Part shown: one piece after another, positions 47,614 to 56,178 of the stretch
Numbering within the stretch: position 1 is the stretch's first letter
Layout: the number at the start of each line of letters is the position of its first letter
Source of the DNA: Bradyrhizobium sp. WSM1743
GTDB lineage: Bacteria; Pseudomonadota; Alphaproteobacteria; Rhizobiales; Xanthobacteraceae
NCBI RefSeq assembly: GCF_000473065.1
Contig: NZ_AXAZ01000051.1
Location: 1 to 60,225 of the forward strand
DNA length: 60,225 bases
Direction: 5' to 3'
The notes under the pieces: generated by a model
Told to the model about the DNA's origin: nothing
Databases searched by the model: none
The model's input: only the letters and a program-made list of their open reading frames with translations
Made by a program: the position numbers and the translations under genes

Positions 47614-49155
47614 TCATCCCTGTTCCGAAGGCAGACTAAACAGAAACACGGCCCCCCGTCGTTCATTCGCACGAGTCCAAAGTCGTCCTCCGTGCGCCTC
47701 GATGATCGATTGGCAGATCGACAAGCCCATGCCGGTCCCGTCCGGCTTGGTGGTGTAGAAGGGCTCGAACAGGCGGTCAACCATTGCAACGTCAAGTCCG
47801 GGACCGTTGTCCCGCACGGCGACAACGACGAGACTCGAGGCATCTGCAGCCGTGCTGATCCGCAGCTCCCGTCCGCCAACGTCGAGGCAGCTCATTGCCT
47901 CGATCGCGTTGAGGATCAGATTGAGAACAACCTGTTGCAGCTGGACGCGATAGCCTTTCACGAGCGGCAAGCCCGGAGCGAGGTCGGTCTGGACCAAGAT
48001 GTCATGCTTGAGCAGCTCGCTCCGGGCTATGGTGATCACGTCCAGGATTGCACCATTGACGTCGACGCTCTCCTTCGGCGCCGGAGTCTTCTTGATCAGG
48101 GATCGGATCCAACCGATGATCTCGCCGCCTCGCTTGGCTTCTGCGACAATGGATGCGAGCGCCTGCCGTGCCTTTTCGTAATTCGGAGATTGCGTTCCTA
48201 GCCAGCTGAGTGCGGCTTCTGCGTTGCAGAGCATCGCGGTGATTGGTTGGCTCAGTTCGTGTGTCACCGAAGCTGTGACCTGGCCCATTGCCGCCGCGCG
48301 ATTGGCGTGGGTTAGTTCAGCCTGCATCTCGCGGAACGTTTCGGCGGTTCGCTTGCGTTCGGTTATGTCGCGGCTCAGACAAATGATCTGTGACCGGCCG
48401 CCTTCGCAGAATTCCCGCATACGGACTTCGACGGGAAACACAGTGCCGTCCTTTCGGCAATAGCGACTCTCGAGCGTAGCGATGCCGCCGGCCTTGAGGC
48501 GCTCGCGGTTGATACGCCAGGCCGCTTGATCCATCTGCAGATCGAAGAAGGAGGCAGTTGCCCCAACCAGTTCGCCCCGGCTGTAGCCGAGGCTTTCGCA
48601 GGCATTTCGATTCACATCGAGAACGCGACCGTCTTCGCTGTGGAGCATGAACATGTCGGTCGCGTGGTCCACGAAGGTACGGAAACGGGCCTCGCTCTCG
48701 ATCAGCGCCTGTTCGGCGCGCTTGCGCTCCGTGATGTGACGCCCCACACCGCGGTAGCCAATGAAGTGCCCGGCGTCGTCAAAGATGGGCAGCCCAGAGA
48801 CGGAAACGTAGCGCTTGCCGCCGTCGGGCGTCGGCCGCGCGAGCTCGAAATCGCGAAACGGGAGGTGGGCATCGAGTATCTCCCGGTGCTTGCGCCAGCC
48901 CTCTGCATCAGGCTCCAGATAAGGGACCTCCCATCGTGTCCTGCCGATTTCGGAGACGGGCGGTTCGGGAAGTGTCTCAGCGAACTCCTGGCGGATGAAG
49001 TGATGCTGCGCGTCAGTTTCCCAGTACACATCAAAGGAGAATTGCACCAGCGTGCGGAACCGCTCCTCGCTCTCGCGCAGTGCCTCCTCGGGGCGCTTGC
49101 GCTCATTCGAATCGAGCGCGACCGACGGCACTTGAATCGGATGTTGCATGATCAT
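47614..49155 (-). CDS. Cytoplasmic PAS-PAS sensor histidine kinase
   Basis: The 513-residue protein has no membrane segment. PAS domains lie at about residues 25-145 (RFRTLVQFSFDVYWETDAQ; FIGYRGVGRHITERKRAE) and 150-270 (RFRTFVDHATDMFMLHSEDG; ICLSRDITERKR). The HisKA H-box is SVTHELSQPITAML near 300. The ATPase domain has NLILNAIEAM, DNGPGLD and GTGMGLSI. The HELSQPI H-box is the FixL/DctB-like type. No response regulator adjoins. A second Met (49149) could be the true start. Confidence 0.92.
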   Translation of the reverse strand: MIMQHPIQVPSVALDSNERKRPEEALRESEERFRTLVQFSFDVYWETDAQHHFIRQEFAETLPEPPVSEIGRTRWEVPYLEPDAEGWRKHREILDAHLPFRDFELARPTPDGGKRYVSVSGLPIFDDAGHFIGYRGVGRHITERKRAEQALIESEARFRTFVDHATDMFMLHSEDGRVLDVNRNACESLGYSRGELVGATASFFDLQMDQAAWRINRERLKAGGIATLESRYCRKDGTVFPVEVRMREFCEGGRSQIICLSRDITERKRTAETFREMQAELTHANRAAAMGQVTASVTHELSQPITAMLCNAEAALSWLGTQSPNYEKARQALASIVAEAKRGGEIIGWIRSLIKKTPAPKESVDVNGAILDVITIARSELLKHDILVQTDLAPGLPLVKGYRVQLQQVVLNLILNAIEAMSCLDVGGRELRISTAADASSLVVVAVRDNGPGLDVAMVDRLFEPFYTTKPDGTGMGLSICQSIIEAHGGRLWTRANERRGAVFLFSLPSEQG

Positions 49156-49617
49156 CTCTTGCTCACGAGCGATGGATCAATCGAGGCATTCTTCTACCGG
49201 ATTGCGGACCTGTCTCTCGCCCGGGGTGGCAAACAGCACCGGCGATCGCTAACGATGCACGGCGGGTCGAACCTGGCCTGGCAGCGGCCAATGATCGACC
49301 AGGAATATGCCTCGTGACGACTATACTCACGTATACAGGCCGTCTTTATAGCCATACTGCTGTGACGACTCCGCCCCGACAACGCGAGCTGAACTCCGGT
49401 TCCATCAACGCATGCGTGCGAGGCTGAGTCCGTTTCTTGTGCCGCGGGCATCAACCAGTAAGGTCGGCTGTTGGCCCTTTGCCGATTCGCAGGGGCGAAC
49501 TCGTCACGTCCAGTTTTGAGCGCAGAACGAACGCCGACTAATTGACAATCATGGACGCGCGCCCGGGCGCATCCGGTTTGCACGAATGCCCGGCCGTGTT
49601 GACGAAGCCGTGACACG
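49156..49617. other. Gene-free stretch downstream of the broken methyltransferase
   Basis: No supported gene. The shifted frame of the methyltransferase stays open through here down to 49194, but its composition (Arg/Ser/Pro-rich) shows it is not coding. The last 22 bases carry the first copy of a 19-base repeat shared with 53810-53828. Confidence 0.6.
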
Positions 49618-50300
49618 TCAAGCGTAGGCCACCCAGCCGCGGAAGGTGAAGCCGGTGTAGAACAGGGTTGGGTCGGAGAAGCCGGCTTCGCGCAGAACCG
49701 CCTCATCCTGCGCGGGCGTGAGGATGTCGAGATGGTTGGTGACGGCGTCGCGCGCGGCCGCCGCCTTGTCGGGCTCGACGCCGGAGGCGGCCAGGAACGC
49801 CGAGTACCGCGACAGCCATAGCGGGCGTTCCTCGTCGCCTCAGGCGCGCTCAGATGCGCGACCACGAAGGGCGCGCGCGGCTTGAGGCGGCGGCGGATGT
49901 CCGCGGCGATGCGACGCCGTTCGGCGGCATCGACGAAGTGCAGGGTCAACAGGCAAGTGGCCCCGTCGAACGGTCCGTCCGGCGCATCGTCGATGTAGCC
50001 CTGATGCAGCCATGCGCGCGGCGCCAGCGGCCCCAGGGTTTGCCTCGCGAGCGCCAGCATGGCCGCGGACGGGTCTACGCCGTCGAATTTCCAGGCCGGA
50101 TGCGCCTGCGCAAACGTCTTCAACTCCAGGCCGCCGCCGGCGCCAAGCACGAGGATCCGCGCATCGTCGCGTGCGCGCTCGGCCAGGAGAATCGTGGCCA
50201 TCGACAGCATCGCATTGTAACCGGGAACGAACCGCGGCGGTCCCTCAGTGTAATTCGCCACGGCTTGCGGATCGGAAAACATGTCTTGAACGTTGGGCAT
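49618..50300 (-). pseudogene. Class I SAM-dependent methyltransferase with frameshift
   Basis: From ATG 50300 the frame encodes ARILVLGAGGGLELKTFAQ (SAM motif I), FDGVDPSAAML (motif II) and ATCLLTLHFVDAAE. After VVAHLSAPEA it turns into Arg-rich nonsense. One base over, coding sense resumes as RPLWLSRYSAFLAASGVEP and ends GFTFRGWVAYA with TGA at 49618-49620. One base seems to be missing near 49835-49842. Joined, the protein would be about 227 residues, a full-length small methyltransferase. It lies downstream of an Rrf2 regulator on the same strand. Either it is recently inactivated or the base is a sequencing error. Confidence 0.82.
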
Positions 50301-50327
50301 GACGTCGTCCTTGCCGGGTCGGGCGCC

Positions 50328-50786
50328 TCACGCGCGATGCGCGCGCATGCCTTGATGCTTGCGAGAGCCGAGACGCTTGCGAAAGTCGTCGCTCAGCATC
50401 GCCAGCGTCACCTCACCGAGGCGCGACAGCAGCAGCGCCTCCGCATCGTGAAAGGCCTGGTCGAGCGCGGCATTCACCGCCTGCTCGACGAGGCAGCCCG
50501 GCGCCTCGGTCCGGTTGCCCATGGCGAGCAGCGCGGGACTGCCGAGCGCGACGTAGACGTCGCGCAGCGTCACCTTCGACAAGTCGCAGGCCAGCGTCCA
50601 GCCGCCGCCATGCCCCTTCTCGGAGCGGACGTAGCCAAGCTCGCGCAGGCCCGCCATGACGCGCCGAATCACCACGGGATTGGTATCCATGGCCTTGGCC
50701 AGCGTCTCGGACGTGAACGGCCCAGGCTGCTGCGCCATGTGCAGCAGAATGTGCAGCACGCCGGATAGTCGGGAATCGCGTTTCAT
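50328..50786 (-). CDS. Rrf2-family transcriptional regulator
   Basis: The 152-residue protein has the Rrf2 winged helix at about residues 1-75 (RLSGVLHILLHMAQQPGPFT; VVIRRVMAGLRELGYV; GHGGGWTLA) and a dimerisation helix. Only one Cys (APGCLVEQAV, about 98) is present, so an Fe-S cluster of the IscR/NsrR kind is unlikely; it is closer to the YwnA/redox-Cys subgroup. A palindrome covers its start codon, suggesting autoregulation. The downstream methyltransferase is the probable target gene. Confidence 0.9.
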   Translation of the reverse strand: MKRDSRLSGVLHILLHMAQQPGPFTSETLAKAMDTNPVVIRRVMAGLRELGYVRSEKGHGGGWTLACDLSKVTLRDVYVALGSPALLAMGNRTEAPGCLVEQAVNAALDQAFHDAEALLLSRLGEVTLAMLSDDFRKRLGSRKHQGMRAHRA

Positions 50787-50805
50787 GTAACTTTATATGT
50801 TACAT
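50785..50805. promoter_or_regulatory. Palindrome over the rrf2-type start codon (candidate autoregulatory operator)
   Basis: ATGTAAC at 50785-50791 and GTTACAT at 50799-50805 are perfect inverted arms separated by TTTATAT. The left arm overlaps the start codon of the Rrf2 gene. This A+T-rich site stands out from its surroundings. Confidence 0.6.
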
Positions 50806-51375
50806 ATTTGGGCGAGGTCAACCGACCGGAGCGCGTCGATCGAGGCCAAGGGGACGATTCAAAGTCGCGTTGGACGACTTCAAACGGAAGCACGGGCCGG
50901 AGAAGCTGGAAAAGGCCTATGCCGAGATGGCGTTCGCGAACGGGGTGGAGCGGTTTCGGCGGTGATCGGGGCGCTCCGCTCGGCCTCCAACACGCGGGCG
51001 CGAAGACTTTCCAACTCGAACAATTGAGACGTGAGCTGTTCTAGACGCTCATGCAGCAGCACGGCGGCGTCAACCGCTAGACCATGATGTTCACGCATGT
51101 CGCGTAACCCCCAACCAAGCTCTTGAACGAGCCTGGATCATGGCCCGCGATCGGACCAATCGGGAAAATGATGCAATCGCGACTGAAATCCGCCGACGTT
51201 GTTCCAGCATCTACATATGTGAATCGTATGTTGCTTTAGCCGAAAGTTAGTTCGGCGGAGAGTGCACTAGGCGCGGCGCGACGTCGTCCATGTACATCGC
51301 GCGCGGCGCGAAAGGGTGCGGCCGAAGTATCCGGGGCGAGCGCCGCGTCAAGGTGAGGCGCAGTTCGTAGAGGCG
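50806..51375. other. Gene-poor stretch with coding remnants
   Basis: A short frame on the plus strand ending at about 50964 (LDDFKRKHGPEKLEKAYAEM, then AFANGVERFRR and stop) looks like the C-terminal fragment of some protein I cannot name. A 53-base segment at 51156-51208 recurs with 40 of 53 identical bases at 51779-51831. Nothing else is supported. Confidence 0.5.
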
Positions 51376-51609
51376 TCACTCTCGCTTGGACCGGGTGCTA
51401 AGGGGCACCACCTTGTCCGGCTCGATAGGGTCTGAACCCGCGCTCTGCCGCTTGATCACCAGTTCAAGCTCAAGAGCCTCAATTGCGAGTTCCTCTGCCA
51501 AGCGTCCGAACAGTTGCCGTTTTCCCGCGTCACTCGTCCGTCTGCTCATGAGGGCGAGATCTGCAGCATCGGCGCGGAGCTTCTCTAACCTTTCCCTGAG
51601 GTCCTTCAT
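51376..51609 (-). CDS. Small helical protein of unknown function
   Basis: Its 77 residues, MKDLRERLEKLRADAADLAL ... GRLAEELAIEALELELVIKR, are strongly helical and charged, probably forming a coiled coil. ATG 51609 gives a compact protein; the longer frame upstream is low-quality. No family, signal peptide or operon partner was identified. Similar small orphan proteins are usual in gene-poor parts of such genomes. Confidence 0.55.
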   Translation of the reverse strand: MKDLRERLEKLRADAADLALMSRRTSDAGKRQLFGRLAEELAIEALELELVIKRQSAGSDPIEPDKVVPLSTRSKRE

Positions 51610-52047
51610 TGCATTTGGCTCAGGTTCCTGCGGGTAGCGTACAAAACAACGACCAGAACGCGCCACAGGTTCATCGTTCGTCGCTTCTTTACCTGGGCGA
51701 AGACCCACGCCCGGAGCAGTGCAGCTGCACAGACGGCTTGACGATGTCCATGCATGCAGCCCCCTCATGGCCCGCTTGGCCATCGGGAAAAAGATGCCAC
51801 AAGAACTGAAATGCGCCGATGCCGTTCCAGGCGGCAATAGCTCGATTCTTGATGATGGCGAGCACCCCACGAGCGCGACCGATCTTTACTGCGCACCCGA
51901 CGAGAAGGTCACCGCTACGATTGCCAGTGAGAAACACAGGACCACCGGGCGAGGGGGACAGCGCCTCGCCCATTGCGAGGCCGGAAGCCCAATAGCCACC
52001 TCGTGATACCGGAATGTTTCAGGTCCGAGCGCGTCAGGCGCTGAGGC
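51610..52047. other. Gene-free stretch between two small proteins
   Basis: No supported gene. It contains the second copy (51779-51831) of the segment also found at 51156-51208. A minus-strand frame here includes SPSPGGPVFLTGN, which loosely recalls a protease active-site loop but lacks the rest of such a protein. Confidence 0.5.
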
Positions 52048-52275
52048 CTATCGCATTTCGATTTTCTTGACCGCCAAAGCAGCGATTTCCGCCGGATCAT
52101 GGATATCGGATTGCGCAATCTCGATGACCTTTCTCGCAACGACTTCTGCAAGCGGGTCGTGGTCGTCGCGATCCTCGATGCAAAGCGTATGGAGCGCTCG
52201 CTTGTAGGCTGCCGTGATGCGGCTGACCATTTCCGGGTCCAAATCGGCGGTTTGTAAACGCAGGGAGGTAGACAT
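52048..52275 (-). CDS. Small protein of unknown function
   Basis: The 75-residue acidic, helical protein runs MSTSLRLQTADLDPEMVSRI ... HDPAEIAALAVKKIEMR. Its start is well supported by a strong ribosome-binding site (TTAGGAGGCAAGAA directly before ATG 52275). No motif was recognised; it is cytoplasmic by appearance. Confidence 0.65.
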   Translation of the reverse strand: MSTSLRLQTADLDPEMVSRITAAYKRALHTLCIEDRDDHDPLAEVVARKVIEIAQSDIHDPAEIAALAVKKIEMR

Positions 52276-52458
52276 TTCTTGCCTCCTAAGCCCACGGAGT
52301 ACCAAACGATAGGATACCACGGGAACTCGGTCGGGCTCGTTTAAATTCAGTGCGCTTGGCCGCCCCTCGGGCAGACTACTCGGAAAAAGAAAGCCCCGTC
52401 GGAGCAACTCAAAGCCTTGCGCGTTTAAGGCGGCAGGAAAGCTGCATGCACAGCCAGA

Positions 52459-52749
52459 ATGGTCGCAGCCATGGTGGACAGCCGACTAACTCGCGCCCAT
52501 GGTTCACCCTCCGATTTAGCGCCGGAGCATCGCCGGGCAATCTGCGACGAGATCGGTCAGCAGCTTCGCGGGACCCTTGCCGACGATCTCACCCCGCTAC
52601 CATCGCGGCTGGAAGGCATGGTGGAGCGGCTGACCGAATTGGACGCCGACGCGCCGTCGGCCCCGCCGGATTGCCAAGACGATGCGCCATCCCGGCCACT
52701 CCGGAAATTTGTGTCGGCGCTTTGGCGGGTCCTCCGAAACCGGCCTTGA
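52459..52749 (+). CDS. Hypothetical protein
   Basis: The 96-residue frame has a central segment (HRRAICDEIGQQLRGTLADD then LTPLPSRLEGMVERLTELD) with protein-like composition and an amphipathic C-terminal tail rich in Trp/Arg (RKFVSALWRVLRNRP). No ribosome-binding site stands out, and it may start at an internal Met. Function is unknown. Confidence 0.45.
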   Translation: MVAAMVDSRLTRAHGSPSDLAPEHRRAICDEIGQQLRGTLADDLTPLPSRLEGMVERLTELDADAPSAPPDCQDDAPSRPLRKFVSALWRVLRNRP

Positions 52750-53072
52750 AGCGCGGTGACGCGCGGCAGCGCCCCGTTCGCATATTTGCGATTTTCGGCT
52801 TGCCAGTTCGCATGGCGGGCTATCCAGCGGAATCCACGAGATAGGGCCGAGGCAATGACCGCTAGTCTCCGCCACCGTGACCGTCCACTTCCCGATCATC
52901 ACGACCAATCTGCCGACGCTCTATCAACGGTTTGAAGCCTGGCGCCGAGGCTACTGCTATCGAGCTTGATAGCTATGGCTACGCCTCGACTGAGCCAATG
53001 AGCGGCAATGAGGGCCGGCCGATCAATTCAGCCGGCACTCACGATTGGAAGTTTCTGATGCGCCGCCTGGCG
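52750..53072. other. Gene-free stretch upstream of the PRC-barrel gene end
   Basis: No supported gene. Short broken frames such as QRFEAWRRGYCYRA and EGRPINSAGTHDWKFLMRRL on the plus strand look like debris of former genes I cannot name. Confidence 0.4.
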
Positions 53073-53450
53073 TTATAGGCCGCCACGTCCTTCCCAGTAG
53101 GTGGGCGTCCCATAATACCGGTGGGTTTGCGTTTCCCAGTCTCGATCCTGCCAGGAATCATCGCTGAACTCAGGCGCGTCCCTCAGCTGTTGCTCGGTGA
53201 TGTTGGTTCGAAAACCGTTAAGCGACGTATCATATTTCAGAGCGCCCCAGGGAATGGGGTAGTGGCTGTGACCCAAGCCGACAAATCCGCCGAAGCTCAT
53301 GACGGCATAAGCGACGCGGCCTGACACCTTGTCGATGATGAGGTGATCAATCTCACCGATGTTCTTTCCATCGGCTCCATAAACCTCGGTTCCCTGGATG
53401 TCCTCGCTTGAGATGCAGTGATGATCCGGATGGGCTGTTGCGCGGGCCAT
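53073..53450 (-). CDS. PRC-barrel domain protein
   Basis: The 125-residue protein has a PRC-barrel at about residues 10-80: ISSEDIQGTEVYGADGKNIG, EIDHLIIDKVSGRVAYAVMS and HYPIPWGALKYD. The C-terminus is rich in aromatic residues and Trp (DSWQDRDWETQTHRYY). Related proteins in rhizobia are soluble and of unknown, often stress-linked, role. ATG 53450 is the likely start. Confidence 0.88.
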   Translation of the reverse strand: MARATAHPDHHCISSEDIQGTEVYGADGKNIGEIDHLIIDKVSGRVAYAVMSFGGFVGLGHSHYPIPWGALKYDTSLNGFRTNITEQQLRDAPEFSDDSWQDRDWETQTHRYYGTPTYWEGRGGL

Positions 53451-54083
53451 GACTTACCTCCTCCAATAGGTGGTTTTGCCGGCTTAACTCGGCTGCCACG
53501 GGGGCGTTCCTGCCTTAGGAGAACATGTCGCAGCTCGACCACCAACCTGCCATCGCCGACGTCGATTGTAACAACCTAACCGTCGTCGCCCCGAGAAGGC
53601 AGCCGGCGCGTGCGATGCGCATGGCATCTTCTGAACTCTTCTCCGCTGTGAGCCGGCCGAGAAATGCCAAATGCGATCCTGGTTCGTAACAGGGCGCCGG
53701 TGGACTGTGCGTTGGACGAGAGGCTCGGAAGGCGGGGTTGCCCGAATGAGCCGCGACGCGGTACGACGAAGCGGTTGAATGACCGCTTCTCCGGATTTTG
53801 TGCTCGGCTGTGTTGACGAAGCCGTGACGGATCAGGAGTAGGTCCTAGCCGCGGCGTCGCGTAACAGCCTGCGCGTCGGACGCGGTGTGAAGCCACGCGG
53901 ACGATCATCTGCAATAGTCCTAAAAAGCTCCAATCCTTGCATGAATCTGACAACGCTTGCGGCCTATGGTGCGGCACTCAGCGTGTAAGAAGTCGAGAGC
54001 AGAGATTCGCGTTACGACATAGGTCAACGCCACCGCAGAACGCGACGGACAAGCGGCCTGTGAAAGGCACATGCGCTGCACGA
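53451..54083. other. Gene-free stretch with a decayed methyltransferase tail
   Basis: No supported gene. Bases 53805-53854 align with 49591-49642, which covers the end of the methyltransferase pseudogene and the bases after it, including the identical 19-base GTGTTGACGAAGCCGTGAC at 53810-53828. This suggests a decayed second copy of that locus. Confidence 0.5.
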
Positions 54084-54281
54084 TCAGCGGTCTAGGTTGG
54101 GGACCCATTCCTCCGCGGTTGCATCCCAATGATGGGTGTCATCGAAATGCTTCCAGAGTGGCTGCCCTTGCTTCCTTTCGCCGTTCTGCCGGTTAGCCTG
54201 TGAGCCGATGACAAGCGCCACAGCCATCATTACCCATTCGCGAGCACTATGTCGGGAGTTCCATTTGACTGCTGCGAGCAT
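54084..54281 (-). CDS. Small hypothetical protein with one hydrophobic segment
   Basis: The 65-residue frame has a hydrophobic stretch (VMMAVALVIGSQANRQ) and a polar, Trp-containing tail (LWKHFDDTHHWDATAEEWVP). This could be a membrane-anchored or secreted small protein, but with no strong ribosome-binding site the call is tentative. Confidence 0.4.
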   Translation of the reverse strand: MLAAVKWNSRHSAREWVMMAVALVIGSQANRQNGERKQGQPLWKHFDDTHHWDATAEEWVPNLDR

Positions 54282-55210
54282 TGGAAGCCTCCGTCAAGTA
54301 AGAACCGTTCTTCACATTAGCCCGCGCCAGAGCGAAGAGATGTAAACTACTTCACAGGCAGTCAAGATCTTCGACATAGGCGCCCGTGATCGGGGCGCAG
54401 CGAGCGCGAGCAAAGCTTCGCTTGCACTTCCCGTTAATCCTCAAGGGCAGCGGTCGACGGCCCTGGGTGGGGATTCAGGGTAAGGGAGCCGCAGGCTGCT
54501 CGAAAAGCCAGTCCACCTTCCATTGCAGAGGAGCAGATCGAGGCCGACAGCCTGTTGGCGTGTGGGCGAGCTTCGGTTTGCTCGGCAGCGCACCTGCAAG
54601 TGTCTTTTCCGTCGCAAGATGGAATGGGCCAGGAATAGAAGCGGCAATGCCTGCAACAATAGGCTCTCGCACCGATGTCGCTGCAATCATGATTGTTACC
54701 ACAGATATGACGACTACAAGCACATGGTTCACAATGCGCCTAGAAAAAAGCTTCGTCATGAGTTGGGCCCTCACAACCGAAATAAACCACCGTGCAGTTG
54801 CAATCTCAGTCGCAGCAAATGGGTATTTGAATGAGTGCTCACCGCACGTGGCCTGCTTGTCGCCTTTGTAGGGCAGTAGTGAACAATGTTGTAGCAGCGA
54901 TCCAGACCTAGTCCGAAGCCGAAACGCGCTACCAGCGCTCGTTGGCGCTCCCGAAAAGACCCCACGTTCGTTAAACTAGAGATCGTGTGATTGATATTCT
55001 AGGATCTTGCCGTGTGGTGAATCGCTTCGCCTGTGGCGTAGGTCGCGCTGCGACAGAGCCGTCTCCCGTACATCCCGTTCGACCCGCCCTGACGGTGGTC
55101 CATGTTGGGTCCGCGGATTTCCGGTAAGGTCAAGCTGACGGTCGGTGGGCTGCGCTACAAGGTCGGCTAAGGGGCCCACAGCCGACATCGCCCCTGTGCC
55201 GGAATGACGA
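54282..55210. other. Long stretch with at most one small gene
   Basis: Nothing certain is encoded here. On the minus strand at 54475-54759 a frame reads MTKLFSRRIVNHVLVVVISV followed by a hydrophobic run and a polar tail; it could be a signal-anchored protein of about 94 residues. Around 55100-55171 a plus-strand fragment (SGKVKLTVGGLRYKVG, stop) may be the end of a lost gene. Confidence 0.35.
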
Positions 55211-55243
55211 AAGAGGCCGCCGATTGAAGGCGGCCTCTTTTTA
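55211..55243. terminator. Rho-independent terminator-like hairpin
   Basis: AAGAGGCCGCC and GGCGGCCTCTT pair perfectly over 11 bases around GATTGAA, followed by TTTTT on the plus strand and a shorter T-run on the minus strand. It lies 20 bases downstream of the cupin gene end, whose transcript it probably terminates. Confidence 0.8.
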
Positions 55244-55261
55244 TGCTTCGGCGCTTCGTTT

Positions 55262-55714
55262 TTACTTCTTGCGCGGATCATCGGCTGGATCGATGAACAC
55301 GATGCCTCCCGGCCCGGTGAATACAATTTGGACCATCGTTTCTTCGTTTGTCGTCCAAACATAATGGGGGTGCTTCGCCGGCAGCGCGAAGACGGAGCCC
55401 GGCTGCAATATCGAGCCTTTCGAGGGATCAAACTTTTCACCCATGGCGTTCCCAAAGCTGCCACTCATCACGGTGACGACCTCGGCATAGGGGTGAGTGT
55501 GCGGCGGAACTTTATAATTCGGCGGGAATTTCACCCGCTGGACGATCGTCTCGGCCTTTGTTGGATCACCGATCAAGATGGCGGTTTGCACGCCCCTGAA
55601 GACCGGATGCTCTATCCACGTCAGCCCGTCGGGCTTGACTACCTTCATCGCATCTTGAGCCATCGCAGAACTTGCCAACGCGATCAAAGTGGCGGCGACA
55701 TAGGACTTGTTCAT
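55262..55714 (-). CDS. Secreted cupin-domain protein
   Basis: The 150-residue protein has a signal peptide (MNKSYVAATLIALASSAMAQ) and a single cupin barrel at about residues 50-130. Metal-binding motif 1 is present as VPPHTHPYAEVVTVMSG (two His and Glu), and motif 2 as LPAKHPHYVWTTNEE (His). It should bind a metal in the periplasm. Enzymatic role is unknown. A strong terminator follows. Confidence 0.88.
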   Translation of the reverse strand: MNKSYVAATLIALASSAMAQDAMKVVKPDGLTWIEHPVFRGVQTAILIGDPTKAETIVQRVKFPPNYKVPPHTHPYAEVVTVMSGSFGNAMGEKFDPSKGSILQPGSVFALPAKHPHYVWTTNEETMVQIVFTGPGGIVFIDPADDPRKK

Positions 55715-55790
55715 CCTAACCTCCTCCCAAATGTTGCGGAGCTCGAAGGCTCAATAGGATACAGCAAAACTCAGACTGAAGCGCTTGAAT

Positions 55791-56024
55791 TCATTTTCGG
55801 ATCGACGCCGACTTTTGACCCAATCGTTCCAGGACCTCCGTATCCAACTGCAATTGCGAGAGCACCGACACGCCATGGCTGACCTCGCGGTACATCTCCA
55901 CGCCTTGCCGGCGTCGTTCAGCAACTTCTTTATTGGACTTCGCGATGCCGACGCGCGCCATAGCAAGCAGAAAGCGTGGATTGACGTCGTAGTCGCACGC
56001 CTTGATGCATTCTCCGCTGAGCAT
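55791..56024 (-). CDS. Small hypothetical protein
   Basis: The 77-residue frame reads MLSGECIKACDYDVNPRFLL, AMARVGIAKSNKEVAERRR and onward; it is helical, charged and cytoplasmic by composition. It could be a complete small protein or the C-terminal part of a broken longer one. No family recognised. Confidence 0.4.
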   Translation of the reverse strand: MLSGECIKACDYDVNPRFLLAMARVGIAKSNKEVAERRRQGVEMYREVSHGVSVLSQLQLDTEVLERLGQKSASIRK

Positions 56025-56178
56025 GCAAGAGGCCGCCCATTTGCGGGACGGCCTCCGTCAATCGCGTCGGTTTGGCTCTCGGATGCGAACTTCCGGCCTA
56101 CCCTTGTGAACCGACATGTCGCTGCACTGCGTCAACGGTAGCGATGGGCCAAATGCGGCAGATATGAGCACGCAAGAT

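Noticed and set aside
49194..50300. A 368-residue methyltransferase fusion protein
   Set aside because: After VVAHLSAPEA the frame is Arg/Ser/Pro nonsense while the correct C-terminus lies one base away, so this is a frameshift and not a fusion.
51689..51973. Minus-strand frame with SPSPGGPVF as a serine-protease remnant
   Set aside because: Only a loose match to a GDSGGP loop; no catalytic His or Asp context and the rest is not protein-like.
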